NCBI GenBank assembly: GCA_947504025.1
Contig: CANNFX010000001.1
Location: 1,091,501 to 1,155,500 of the forward strand
DNA length: 64,000 bases
Direction: 5' to 3'
DNA from: an uncultured Sphingomonadaceae bacterium
Lineage (GTDB): Bacteria; Pseudomonadota; Alphaproteobacteria; Sphingomonadales; Sphingomonadaceae
Position 1 is the first letter of the stretch; every line of letters begins with the position of its first letter. The position numbers were made by a program, and so were the translations under genes. Below are positions 54,652 through 63,022 of this stretch, in pieces. The notes under the pieces are model-generated. The model searched no databases, was not told the origin of the DNA, and saw only the letters and a program-made list of their open reading frames with translations.

Positions 54652-56088
54652 TCAAACGGGGTCGCTTGGTGCGGTAGGGGCCCCGCCCCAAGCAACATCA
54701 CGCAAGACCTGCACAGCTTCAGGACGGCGGCGAGCCCAGTTAAGGGTCCGTTCCGCGCGGAAACCGACGCTGTTGGTCTGCCAAAGGCTGACGAGCTGGC
54801 TCTCAGTCGGCGCTACGCTGTCATGCGTTGGGGCCGTATCCATTTCGAGCGACGCTTCACGGCTCATGTCGACGGCGATGCCGCCTTCATCCGCAAAGTA
54901 GATGTCGCCAGCGTTCACGACGATTACGAAGCCAGCGGGCACGTATTCAGACGTGATGACCGGGAGGCTCTGAAGCTGCCCACCGTTCATGCCAATACCA
55001 GTGAACTCGGACTGACCGAGCGCGTTGGTAAGCAGACCAAGCGATAGCGCCGTGCCTGACTGCATGATCATTACAGCGGACTGCGCACGGTTATTCGCCG
55101 TGATGTACTGCTGCAGGATCGAACGCACGTCCAAACGGACATCGTCTGCATCGCCAGTGCCGCTAGCAGCAATGGACTGGATGCCGTTGGTGATGGATGC
55201 TGGCTTGATACCTGCGGTCCCGGCATTCGCTGGATCGATGAAGTCAGTATCGATACGCTCAGCCAGTGCATCACGAAGGGCGTCGCGAACGAGCATTTCG
55301 CTGTTGGAACTGGCGTCTCGAATGACTTCTTCCGTTAGAACCGCGATATTTGCGGCCTTCAGAGGCTCGAGTGTGGTGCGGGCGAAGTCGAAGTTCGTCA
55401 GAGGCTTCGCCTTGCCTTCACCGACCCAGTAACCAGCACCGCCGCCGGTTTGGCTACCCAAAGGAACCCGGAAAGGAACCGTGCGTAGTGCCGGACGGCC
55501 ATCAGTGCCGAACTGGCCAAGGATGGTGGATGGGCGCAAGAATTCCACGAAGTCAGCAAAAGCGCCGCCTTCAGCAGAAACCAAATCTGCGGCCCAATTG
55601 CCATCAGCAGTCGAACCGGCGGGAACAGCAGCGCGTTCGATCTTGCTGAAACCAGTCTCAGCGAGCGACTTCAGCGTGCCAACCGCATTGCTCGACTCGC
55701 CATAGCGAGAAAGCGCAAATTCCTTGGCGTTAAAGATGCTGCCGCGTGCCATACCGAAGCACTTCACAAGGCGAGCGAATTCAATGCCCGGTTCGAGCTT
55801 AGGCTGGGTCTTCACTTGGATAACACCGCCGCGAGCTGCCGATGCTGCTGCTGCATCATCGCCGACTGCTGGAACAGCCTGTTTGACTTCGGCAGTTTCC
55901 AGCGTGCGCAAGCGGTCCAGGTGTTTGTCGATCGCTGCGAGATCGGCTTCGTTTTCATCGAACTTGTCCGACTGATCGGCGTCCAATGTAGCGCCGTCTT
56001 CGCCAGCTTTTTCCATGATGGCCGCGTTGGCGGTCTTGAGGGTGGTGCGCTTCTCTTCGTAAGCGCGGATTTGTTCTGCAATATTCAT
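54652..56088 (-). CDS. HK97-type major capsid protein
   Basis: 478 residues. The N-terminal ~110 residues are helical and charged (RAYEEKRTTLKTANAAIMEK; AAIDKHLDRLRTLETAEVK), the delta domain removed by the protease. The HK97 fold then follows: FVEFLRPSTILGQFG, YWVGEGKAKPLTNFDFARTTLEPLKAANIAVLTEEVIRDAS and the A-domain LQSLPVITSEYVPAGFVIVVNAGDIYFADEGG. It builds the icosahedral shell. It overlaps the protease gene by 4 bp. Confidence 0.95.
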   Translation of the reverse strand: MNIAEQIRAYEEKRTTLKTANAAIMEKAGEDGATLDADQSDKFDENEADLAAIDKHLDRLRTLETAEVKQAVPAVGDDAAAASAARGGVIQVKTQPKLEPGIEFARLVKCFGMARGSIFNAKEFALSRYGESSNAVGTLKSLAETGFSKIERAAVPAGSTADGNWAADLVSAEGGAFADFVEFLRPSTILGQFGTDGRPALRTVPFRVPLGSQTGGGAGYWVGEGKAKPLTNFDFARTTLEPLKAANIAVLTEEVIRDASSNSEMLVRDALRDALAERIDTDFIDPANAGTAGIKPASITNGIQSIAASGTGDADDVRLDVRSILQQYITANNRAQSAVMIMQSGTALSLGLLTNALGQSEFTGIGMNGGQLQSLPVITSEYVPAGFVIVVNAGDIYFADEGGIAVDMSREASLEMDTAPTHDSVAPTESQLVSLWQTNSVGFRAERTLNWARRRPEAVQVLRDVAWGGAPTAPSDPV

Positions 56089-56708
56089 AGCTCAATCCTT
56101 TTGATGGAGCGGATAACAAAGGGCTTCGCCCCATCGCGGGCGGGATTATCCAACTTCACAACGCGCGCTGATTTGCCAGTCGCGGCGGGCGCGTCGTTCT
56201 GCGGAATTTCGGGATCAGGGACGCCAGCGGCTTTGCGCAAACCGGCGTCGATGGACTTCACGGCAGTGATTGTCGCGTCTGCCTGTGCCGGGATGGTTAC
56301 GGCGCTAAGCTCAAACCAATCCCATTCGTCAAACTCAATACCACCCTCTTTCAGAAAGGCGTATTTGATCGGGCTGAAGCCAATCGACACTGCAGCGACA
56401 AGCTTCATTTTGATGCTCTGCCATGCGAAGTCGAGTAGGTCCTTCAGCTTTCCGGGCTCGTCAATCTTGGCGATCTTCGCCTTGAACCTGATGCCATCTT
56501 CGGTCGCTTCAGCCTCAACCACGTGGCCGATTGGCTCGCCGTGATTGTGCTGCCAGAGGAACGGGAGCGGCAAGCTGAACTTAGCCCCCATCGGATTGAC
56601 GATATCGCCCATGCGGTCGGTGGATGGCGTGGTCGCAATCCCCTCGATGATGCGCTCTTCCTCATTCACCGATTTAATCTCGATGAACGAATAGGCCCGG
56701 TCTTTCAT
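56085..56708 (-). CDS. HK97-type prohead protease
   Basis: 207 residues. ERIIEGIATTPSTDRMGDIVNPMGAKF and PFLWQHNHGEPIGHVVEAEATEDGI are the prohead protease (U35) signatures, the His in QHNHGEPIG being catalytic, with Ser in VAAVSIGFSPIKY. It cuts the capsid delta domain. The C-terminal 40 residues are a linker-like Ala/Pro region. Confidence 0.93.
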   Translation of the reverse strand: MKDRAYSFIEIKSVNEEERIIEGIATTPSTDRMGDIVNPMGAKFSLPLPFLWQHNHGEPIGHVVEAEATEDGIRFKAKIAKIDEPGKLKDLLDFAWQSIKMKLVAAVSIGFSPIKYAFLKEGGIEFDEWDWFELSAVTIPAQADATITAVKSIDAGLRKAAGVPDPEIPQNDAPAATGKSARVVKLDNPARDGAKPFVIRSIKRIEL

Positions 56709-56717
56709 GGGTTGCTC

Positions 56718-58562
56718 CTAAATCACTAGCATTTGATAGGATGGCGCGCTGTCGTCTTCGAAAGCCTGCGCCGCACCGACGGCCATGCAAATGGCAACGG
56801 CGGCATCGATCTTGTTCACGGCCCGCTCTTTAGCGAGCCAGTAATTTCCCCAGCGGTCTGCCATTGTAACGGAGCTCATCATCGCGCTTATGGTCAGCGG
56901 GTTGCGCTGAATGCGAATACGGCCCTCAAGAATTAGCTGCTCGACCTGCCGGACGCTCATGGGCATCCAAAGGCCCTCGCTCTCGCGGCCTGCGGCTTCA
57001 GCCGCGTCCTTCATTGCCTCGGTCGGCTTGCCCTTTTTCGTACCGCCCTGCGGATGTTCAATGCACTCAATACTAAGACCCAGATCGTTCATTTCAGGCT
57101 CGAGCATTCGAGCAAAAGCGTAACGGTCGTAGGCGAGACAGGCGATTTCATAGTCATGCTGCGCTTCCGCCAAGGCCTGCGCCACATTGCGGTAGTCGAT
57201 GCTCTTGCCCTTGGGCGCGGTCAGAAAACCATCGCGAATCCACAGATCGTAAGGCAACTTATCAGCCAGTGAACGGGCAGCGACAGTGTCACCCGGCGTC
57301 CAAGCCTCAATCCAAACATCGAATGTCGGCTTGCCTTCATGCTCTCCGTCCTCAACAAATCCGGTCTGAGCGCAATATGCGACTGCGCAAATGTCCTTCA
57401 CCATAGACAAGTCAGCGCCGACGTAGACGGTTGACCCCTTGTGAAGTTCGGCAGGGTCAAAGTCTGCGATACATGGCTCAAGAGCCGCACGGCTCATCCA
57501 AGCCGTCTCAGCATCCGTCCATTGGCAAAAATGGAGCCTCAAAATGCCGTTTAGCTTCCCCGGCATCGCCTTTGCCTGCGCCACTACGGTTGCGAGGTAC
57601 TCCTCAGTGATAGTCACTCCCAAGAGCGGATTTGCCTTTGGCCAGCAACTGGGATCGTTGAGTGGATCGTCACCCTCATCAAGGGCACAAACGAATGAAA
57701 ACGTAGTGTCGTCAACTGGCTGCCCGATGTAGGCTGCATCATCGCTACGAGCGTCGGGATTACCCGATGCGACTTTGACTGCGTGCTCGTGCTCTTCCCA
57801 GCAAACTGAATTGCGGTCTGAGCCGGAGTTCGTGATCATCAGCAGCAACGGCTGACGGCGAAACTTGAACCCGCGCTCCAACATATCCAGCACGCCACGG
57901 TCGGGATGCTCGTGAACCTCATCACAAAGCGCCATATGCGGTCGCGGACCTGAACCTGTCTTCTTGGCTTCGCGGCTTACCGGGCGAAAAAATGATCCGG
58001 TTTTTAGGAATGCTAGATTATACTCGCGGCCGGGCCCGCCACTGCGGGTTAGCCGGGAATCAAGGTCAGGTGATTGGTCAACCATCGAGATGGCATCACG
58101 AAACAGGATCGATGCTTGATCCTTGGTCGCACCCGCTGAATAGATTTGTGCGCCAGCCTCGTCATCGACAGTGAGGCCGTAGAGGCCAATACCGCCTGCG
58201 AGCGGTGATTTGCCGTTTCCTTTGCCCTGTTCCACATATGCGCGGCGGAAGCGGCGAACCCAGCCATGAACCTCGCTCTTGCGCTGCCATCCGAACAGCG
58301 AGCCAATTATGAAGGCCTGCGAGGGATGGGCCTTGAATGGCTTGCCTTCAAATTGGCCTTCTGAAAGCCTGAGCTTATCCTCAAAAAAGCGAAGGGCGCG
58401 AGCGGCGAGTTCACTATTGAAGCGCAGGTGGCGATCTTGGCCGTTCTTCAAATCGTCCATATGCCGTTGGCACGAGTTCCGCACATGAGGACCGGCAATA
58501 ATGGTGTTTGCTAAGACGGCTTCCGCATAGGCCGTCGCGCGGTCAGTTTTTGAAGAACTCAT
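56718..58562 (-). CDS. terL: Terminase large subunit
   Basis: About 614 residues from the ATG at 58562 (MSSSKTDRATAYAEA). The ATPase part has VEQGKGNGKSPLAGGIGLYG (Walker A) and MALCDEVHEHPDRGVLDMLERG (Walker B). The nuclease part has VYVGADLSMVKDICAVAYC with the metal Asp, and CLAYDRYAFARMLEPEM and KIDAAVAICMAVGAA. It packages DNA and cuts it. The first 20 nt overlap the small subunit gene. An upstream start at 58622 would lie inside that gene. Confidence 0.93.
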   Translation of the reverse strand: MSSSKTDRATAYAEAVLANTIIAGPHVRNSCQRHMDDLKNGQDRHLRFNSELAARALRFFEDKLRLSEGQFEGKPFKAHPSQAFIIGSLFGWQRKSEVHGWVRRFRRAYVEQGKGNGKSPLAGGIGLYGLTVDDEAGAQIYSAGATKDQASILFRDAISMVDQSPDLDSRLTRSGGPGREYNLAFLKTGSFFRPVSREAKKTGSGPRPHMALCDEVHEHPDRGVLDMLERGFKFRRQPLLLMITNSGSDRNSVCWEEHEHAVKVASGNPDARSDDAAYIGQPVDDTTFSFVCALDEGDDPLNDPSCWPKANPLLGVTITEEYLATVVAQAKAMPGKLNGILRLHFCQWTDAETAWMSRAALEPCIADFDPAELHKGSTVYVGADLSMVKDICAVAYCAQTGFVEDGEHEGKPTFDVWIEAWTPGDTVAARSLADKLPYDLWIRDGFLTAPKGKSIDYRNVAQALAEAQHDYEIACLAYDRYAFARMLEPEMNDLGLSIECIEHPQGGTKKGKPTEAMKDAAEAAGRESEGLWMPMSVRQVEQLILEGRIRIQRNPLTISAMMSSVTMADRWGNYWLAKERAVNKIDAAVAICMAVGAAQAFEDDSAPSYQMLVI

Positions 58563-58917
58563 CGTCGTCCGCATCATCATCCGACATTGCGATGCGGGTC
58601 CGATCAGCCGGGGTAGCCCCAAGCTTTGACAATGTAGATTGATACATGGACAACTTGGTCACACCAACCTCTTCGCCTGCCAGAAGCTGGCCGCGAACAT
58701 GCGCACAGACCTCGACTATCGAGCGGTCGCTTTCCATCAGCCAGGGCAGTTCACGCTTGAAGCCTTCCCATGCTTCGCAGCCATGCTGATTTAGGAACTG
58801 CGATGCATCACCGAGCGAACGGCCTGCAGGTTCCTTTCGTCCTTCGTGCCGCTGGGGATTCTTGGCTGCCGTTCCAGTGATCTGAGCCTTGGCAACGGGT
58901 GTGCGGTTATTGGGCAT
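58543..58917 (-). CDS. terS: Terminase small subunit (P27-like)
   Basis: 124 residues. Ends in an acidic stretch (DDDADDDEFFKN). HGCEAWEGFKRELPWLMESDRSIVEVCAHVRGQLLAG and the later TKLSMYQSTLSKLGATPADRTRI match P27-family small terminase subunits, which recognise the packaging site. It lies between the HNH gene and terL, with a 20-nt overlap. Confidence 0.85.
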   Translation of the reverse strand: MPNNRTPVAKAQITGTAAKNPQRHEGRKEPAGRSLGDASQFLNQHGCEAWEGFKRELPWLMESDRSIVEVCAHVRGQLLAGEEVGVTKLSMYQSTLSKLGATPADRTRIAMSDDDADDDEFFKN

Positions 58918-59021
58918 TCAGCTAACTCCCGCTCAACCTGAACCATAAAGTGTGGATGTGTTTTTTTCAGTTCGGCGGCGGTGTCCGGCGCGCGGGGCGT
59001 GGGAAACTAGACTCCCCCCGG

Positions 59022-59285
59022 TCAGACCGGCCATCCATCGTCACCTATCGCTAGTCGCTTACGTTGACCGAACTCTTCTCGTGTTACTTGATCGTGGTGC
59101 TCGGCGCATAGGCAGCGGATGTTGTCGTCAACGTCCTCGCCGCCTTTGGCCAATGGGATGATGTGGTCGGGGACGGTCGCGGCGCGGATTACGTTCTTGG
59201 CCTTGCACATTCGGCAGCATGGCTCAGCTTCGAGCCTGCTCTTGCGTAAGGCTACACCACGGCGTCCGCGTATGCGTTCGCCCAT
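59022..59285 (-). CDS. HNH endonuclease
   Basis: 87 residues. CRMCKAKN with a second pair in IRCLCAEHHDQ forms the zinc site, and VPDHIIPLAKGGEDVDDNIRCLCAEHH is the HNH core. HNH proteins next to terminase genes help cut the cos site in long-tail phages. It stands 104 nt before terS with no other gene between. Confidence 0.92.
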   Translation of the reverse strand: MGERIRGRRGVALRKSRLEAEPCCRMCKAKNVIRAATVPDHIIPLAKGGEDVDDNIRCLCAEHHDQVTREEFGQRKRLAIGDDGWPV

Positions 59286-59409
59286 CTTGCTTCCAATGCG
59301 TTACAGAGCCACGAAAGCTGAGCTTCCTTGGGTTGGTGGAGAGGGCGCAAGACACGGTGGCCGCGTTCCAATTAACTCTCCGAGTGCTCTCTCAATAGAG
59401 CTTCGCCGT

Positions 59410-59425
59410 TAGGCTGTTCAGCCTA
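59410..59425 (-). terminator. Short hairpin at the end of the NusG-like gene
   Basis: TAGGCTG (59410-59416) and CAGCCTA (59419-59425) are complementary with a 2-nt loop, so 6 base pairs with a 4-nt loop are more realistic. It covers the stop codon of the NusG-like gene. Its position between early and late genes is suggestive, but there is no T-run. Confidence 0.35.
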
Positions 59426-59929
59426 TGCCACAGTTTCCTGTAGGATGGAAGGGGGTACTTGCAGAGGCAAGGCAAAGCCGTCGACCATCACCTTGGCATA
59501 GCGGTTAGTGCAATAGACGACGGTCGCATTGAGGCCTTCGAATGGTCCGCTACCAAAGCGCATACGGGCTCCGATCTTCGGTAGAACCTTGATTGGGTCC
59601 TTGGGCAGCGTGTCAATCTTGCGCATGGGCTCCAGTGAGGCGTCGGACACAGTGACCACCTTACCGTCGATCCGCATAATGCTGTATGGAATGGCGGGCA
59701 GCGTGGGCAGGGCCAGCATCAGGTTAGCTGGGGCGAACACGAACGTCGGCATGGCAGGCAAGTTCAGCAGCCGGGTGATGTTGGACCGGGGCAAACGGCG
59801 CTTGCGCTTCCATACCGGCGTCCACGCGCCAATAGGGCCATAGGGCAGATCACCATTGAGGCGGCGCATCAGGGGCATCGTCTTACCGCCAGCGCACCGC
59901 AGGACGACCCAATCGTCGGGCTGGGTCAT
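59423..59929 (-). CDS. Phage NusG/RfaH-like transcription factor
   Basis: 168 residues. The N-terminal NGN-type part has WVVLRCAGGKTMPLMRRLN, AWTPVWKRKRRLPRS and LPAMPTFVFAPANLML, close to the NusG pattern. The C-terminal KOW has IGARMRFGSGPFEGLNATVVYCTNRYAKVMVDGFALPLQVP. It binds RNA polymerase and could let it pass terminators. As it comes just before the late HNH-terminase-head genes, it may be the phage late antiterminator. It overlaps the 59-aa ORF upstream by 3-4 bp. Confidence 0.75.
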   Translation of the reverse strand: MTQPDDWVVLRCAGGKTMPLMRRLNGDLPYGPIGAWTPVWKRKRRLPRSNITRLLNLPAMPTFVFAPANLMLALPTLPAIPYSIMRIDGKVVTVSDASLEPMRKIDTLPKDPIKVLPKIGARMRFGSGPFEGLNATVVYCTNRYAKVMVDGFALPLQVPPSILQETVA

Positions 59930-60105
59930 TTGGCTGCTCCCAGCTTACCAACGTCGGCCATGATGTCTTCGATTAGCTCATTGGTCTCACGCCTCAGTTC
60001 GGCAGCATGTGTAGGCATGGCCTCGCCGGTCGCATAAACGAGCTGCTTTACAGCGAGCAGACGGCCTTGGATCATTCCGGCGGTGGGTTTCTTGGTACGG
60101 GACAT
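59926..60105 (-). CDS. 59-aa phage protein
   Basis: Starts MSRTKKPTAGMIQGRLLAVKQ behind a perfect AGGAGG, and ends in overlap with the NusG-like gene (ATGA). Helical, with HAAELRRETNELIEDIMADVGKL. Conserved small coiled-coil partner or a regulator of the NusG-like protein is possible. Function unknown. It is below normal ORF-size cut-offs. Confidence 0.65.
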   Translation of the reverse strand: MSRTKKPTAGMIQGRLLAVKQLVYATGEAMPTHAAELRRETNELIEDIMADVGKLGAAK

Positions 60106-60515
60106 TTGAGCCTCCTAAATTCAAGGAATCGCAACTATCGCAGGAATCGCAGCTACTTTGCGATAGTTCTGAAAATCACTCTTAAATTCCATTATTGAAC
60201 CTAAATTATATATATTAAACAATAGACTACCCATTCCCATCTCTTCTGTTTGAAGAGGGGTTTCAGGACGGTTTGGCCGTCAGAATCGCAAACTGTCGCA
60301 AACGATTGCGATTGTTTCAGGGGCCGCTGGTGGGAGTTAGATTTGACCACACAGAGCCAGAGGCTGCGATTCCTGCGATAGTTGCGATTGTTTGCGGGCC
60401 CATCGTCAGGAAACCGCAGAAAAGCGGGGTTTTTTGAACTCGCTGCGCTGTCGCAATCGGCTTGAGGCCTCTGCGACAGTTTGCGATAGTTGCGATAGTT
60501 TCGCGAATAAGAGGT
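60106..60515. repeat. Iteron-like repeat region with AT-rich core; candidate phage origin
   Basis: 410 nt without a credible gene. TGCGAT or its complement occurs at 60128, 60137, 60146, 60159, 60285, 60307, 60365, 60374, 60383, 60482 and 60491, with close variants at 60295 (GTCGCA) and 60472 (TGCGAC). Many continue as TGCGATAGTT or TGCGATTGTTT. The groups flank a very AT-rich stretch (60171-60225). The next genes are DUF3987 and primase. Repeats plus an AT-rich zone next to replication genes is the form of an iteron origin. Confidence 0.65.
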
Positions 60516-62033
60516 TCAGTTGCGTCCGACATGCACCCTCCAAGCCGTCTTGACCTTCTTGCCGCTGACCATGCCGCCATTGGGCACCTGAGTGATGTGA
60601 TGGTGGCGCTCTAGGACCTCGAGCAGTTTTTTGATCTGGTCCGTGCAGCTGCGGAAAATGCTGGGACCGCTTCGGCTGATCGCCGCTGCTGAGACGAGGT
60701 TTTCCGACCATTTGTCCCTGAGCCAATCAGAGAGAAGCTGAGCGTCCGAAGTATCCTTCGGGGCATGGGTCTGCCCAAATAGGCGAAGCGCCTCAGAAAG
60801 GTAGAACTGGGCAATCTCAATTGCATTCTGCATCGTGACCGCGCCGATGGATTGCGCCGCCTTGCCCTCCTGGAATCCGGTCAGGACAGCGGCCATGCGC
60901 GCGGCCATCTCTGGCAGCTTGCCGACAAAGCCTTTGACTAGCTGCAGGTCGCCATCAGGGCCCAGACGAGCTTCGATTGTGTTGTAGAAGTCCCACCACA
61001 GGCGCGTAGCTTTTTCGTCGAGCCGCAGCGCTGTAGGTTGGAGACAGAGTGTGTCGGGATCTATTGGTAGTTCTGCCGATACAATCGCGGCTAAGCGAGA
61101 CTGGAATTCATCAACACGGCTATGTGAGTCCGGGTCGTGCAAGTCTTCAGGATTGACGAAGCGTGTCCCTGCAAGGCTCTCAGGATGGGAAACGAGCAAA
61201 CGGCTCAAGAACCCTTGGCCCAGAGCCTCAGGATCGCCCAATAGGCGATCTGCGACAATAGGCTGCACCATGATGTGGAAGGTGAGCCGCTTGTGCCTGA
61301 GGGCGGTAAATCCTTCCCCGGATGTCAGCATCTGTATGTTTTTGCCATCCCAAAAGTCGCTCAGCGTAGAGATGGTCTGAAGACGGTTATCTTCGGACAT
61401 GCCGTAGCCGCCCAGCCAAGAGCCACCCTCGTCGGACATCAGGCCCAGTGAAGGCCGGGTCGTCATGAAGCGCTTCAGCAGACCCTGTGTGGTGCCGGTG
61501 CGGACAATCAGCGTCGGCTCAAGCGGGCTTTCGGGCCGCGAGCCTAAATCGCGATAAGCCTGCTCCAGCGCGTCCTTGCCCTGCGATTTGTGCTTGTTGG
61601 TCGTATGACGCTTCACTTCATCCCAAGCCATCTGCTCCATCGATGCTTGCTCAGCGAGCGAGATATGCTCCTTGATCAACTCGCCTTCAAATTCGTGGAT
61701 CGCGCGCATCGCCATATCGTCCGATGTGGACTTGCGATCCCCGCTTTCGGCAACGGAAACAAGAAACAGGCTGCTAGGCCGAGTCTGGCCGGTCGGCAGG
61801 ATGACATTGAAGTGGGCTTGAACAGCCAGCGAGCAAGCGGCCATCACAGATTGAGCCGCTAGGCTCTCAGGCACGAATGCAAGCTTTGAGATGCCCCTGA
61901 CCGCGCCATACAGCACGCTACCCATGCAACCGGCGGGATAAGCCTTCTGAGCGCCCTTTTCGGGCATCAGAGGCTCAGGTTCAGGCTGGGTGAACTCGTT
62001 GTCGTTCAATTTGGAAGCTGCGGATGCCATCAA
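60516..62033 (-). CDS. DUF3987 replicative helicase/primase-like protein
   Basis: 505 residues. The DUF3987 pattern includes MAACSLAVQAHFNVILPTGQTRPSSLFLVSVAESGDRKSTSDDM, where SGDRKST is a Walker-A-like loop. LIVRTGTTQGLLKRFMTTRPSLGLMSDEGGSWLGG holds the Walker-B-like acidic residues. SRSGPSIFRSCTDQIKKLLEVL is a winged-helix-like end. It is found in phages with a stand-alone primase and would unwind DNA at the adjacent origin. It overlaps the primase gene by 4 bp. Confidence 0.83.
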   Translation of the reverse strand: MMASAASKLNDNEFTQPEPEPLMPEKGAQKAYPAGCMGSVLYGAVRGISKLAFVPESLAAQSVMAACSLAVQAHFNVILPTGQTRPSSLFLVSVAESGDRKSTSDDMAMRAIHEFEGELIKEHISLAEQASMEQMAWDEVKRHTTNKHKSQGKDALEQAYRDLGSRPESPLEPTLIVRTGTTQGLLKRFMTTRPSLGLMSDEGGSWLGGYGMSEDNRLQTISTLSDFWDGKNIQMLTSGEGFTALRHKRLTFHIMVQPIVADRLLGDPEALGQGFLSRLLVSHPESLAGTRFVNPEDLHDPDSHSRVDEFQSRLAAIVSAELPIDPDTLCLQPTALRLDEKATRLWWDFYNTIEARLGPDGDLQLVKGFVGKLPEMAARMAAVLTGFQEGKAAQSIGAVTMQNAIEIAQFYLSEALRLFGQTHAPKDTSDAQLLSDWLRDKWSENLVSAAAISRSGPSIFRSCTDQIKKLLEVLERHHHITQVPNGGMVSGKKVKTAWRVHVGRN

Positions 62034-63022
62034 GCGGCCTTCCCAACTAGCTCGTCGTTCCAGTCCTTGAACTGGGGATCGGGGAATATCTCTCGGACAT
62101 CGAAGCCCTGCTCCATGTATGCGGATACAGCCTCGTCGACTGCGGCGCGTCCGGCTTCGCCGTTATCGCCAGCGAGGGTGATCTGCCGGACCTGTGATGG
62201 CACGTTAATGCGTGGAAGCATTGCAGTGCCGCAAGAGGCCCATACCGGCGTGCTGGGCAATTGCTGACGCAAGACCATCGCATCCTCGGGCCCCTCTACA
62301 AAAACGATGTGTTCGCCGATGCCGCCAAGGCGAAGCGCCGACCCTACAATCACGCCGAAGGTGAGCTTTGCTTTTGCTTTCGTGTTGTCGGGCCGCAGAC
62401 GCTCGTATTTCTTGCGCCCGCCATCATCGAGAAATACGCACTGCACGCCGACTATTGCATCATTCGCATCCTGCAGGGCGCAAACAAGGGCCGGTATATC
62501 TTTGCCCGTTTCGCCAGTTTCAGGATCGCGCCAACGCGGCGTTTCGACATAGCGGACTGTGTCATGTTCTTTGGGATCGATGCTTCTTGAGCGCAGGTAA
62601 ACCTCGGCAGGCGTGCCAGCAACAGGCACAGAGCTCTGCCATATTGATCGCGCGAGGGTTACCCGATCAGCGACTTCACGCTCCGCTGCCGCCTTGCGCT
62701 TGGTCCGCTCTTCTTCCGAGATGATCGGGAACGTGTCGCCAGTGAGCGATAGGAGCGCGTCGCGGAAGCTCATGCCCTCCTGCTGCATAAGGAACCTGAT
62801 CGCATCACCGCCTGCACCGCAGCCATGGCAATGGTAGGTGCCCTTGTTGTCGTTCACTTCGAGACTGGGCGTCCGTTCGGAATGAAAGCAGCACAGGCCG
62901 ACAAGCTCATTCGCGCCGCGCTTCTTGAGCGTCGTATGGCGAGAAACGATATCAGATAGGTTGTGGCGAGCCTTGGCATCGTCAACCATCCGTTGGAATT
63001 CATGGTCTGGCAGGCGCGTCAT
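62030..63022 (-). CDS. Phage DNA primase (CHC2 zinc finger, Toprim)
   Basis: 330 residues. The N-terminal zinc finger has CCFHSERTPSLEVNDNKGTYHCHGCGAGGDAIRFLM. The Toprim domain has HIVFVEGPEDAMVLRQQ (Glu) and ITLAGDNGEAG (Asp). There is no helicase domain, so it works with the DUF3987 protein encoded next. It makes primers for phage replication. It overlaps the upstream 306-aa protein gene by 4 bp. Confidence 0.92.
   Translation of the reverse strand: MTRLPDHEFQRMVDDAKARHNLSDIVSRHTTLKKRGANELVGLCCFHSERTPSLEVNDNKGTYHCHGCGAGGDAIRFLMQQEGMSFRDALLSLTGDTFPIISEEERTKRKAAAEREVADRVTLARSIWQSSVPVAGTPAEVYLRSRSIDPKEHDTVRYVETPRWRDPETGETGKDIPALVCALQDANDAIVGVQCVFLDDGGRKKYERLRPDNTKAKAKLTFGVIVGSALRLGGIGEHIVFVEGPEDAMVLRQQLPSTPVWASCGTAMLPRINVPSQVRQITLAGDNGEAGRAAVDEAVSAYMEQGFDVREIFPDPQFKDWNDELVGKAA

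Noticed and set aside
60106..60515. CRISPR array
   Set aside because: The repeats are about 10 nt, in both orientations and with irregular spacing; there are no uniform spacers and no cas genes.
60317..60580. 87-codon minus-strand ORF in the repeat region
   Set aside because: Overlaps the end of the DUF3987 gene and the repeats, with repeat-biased amino acids and no ribosome site.
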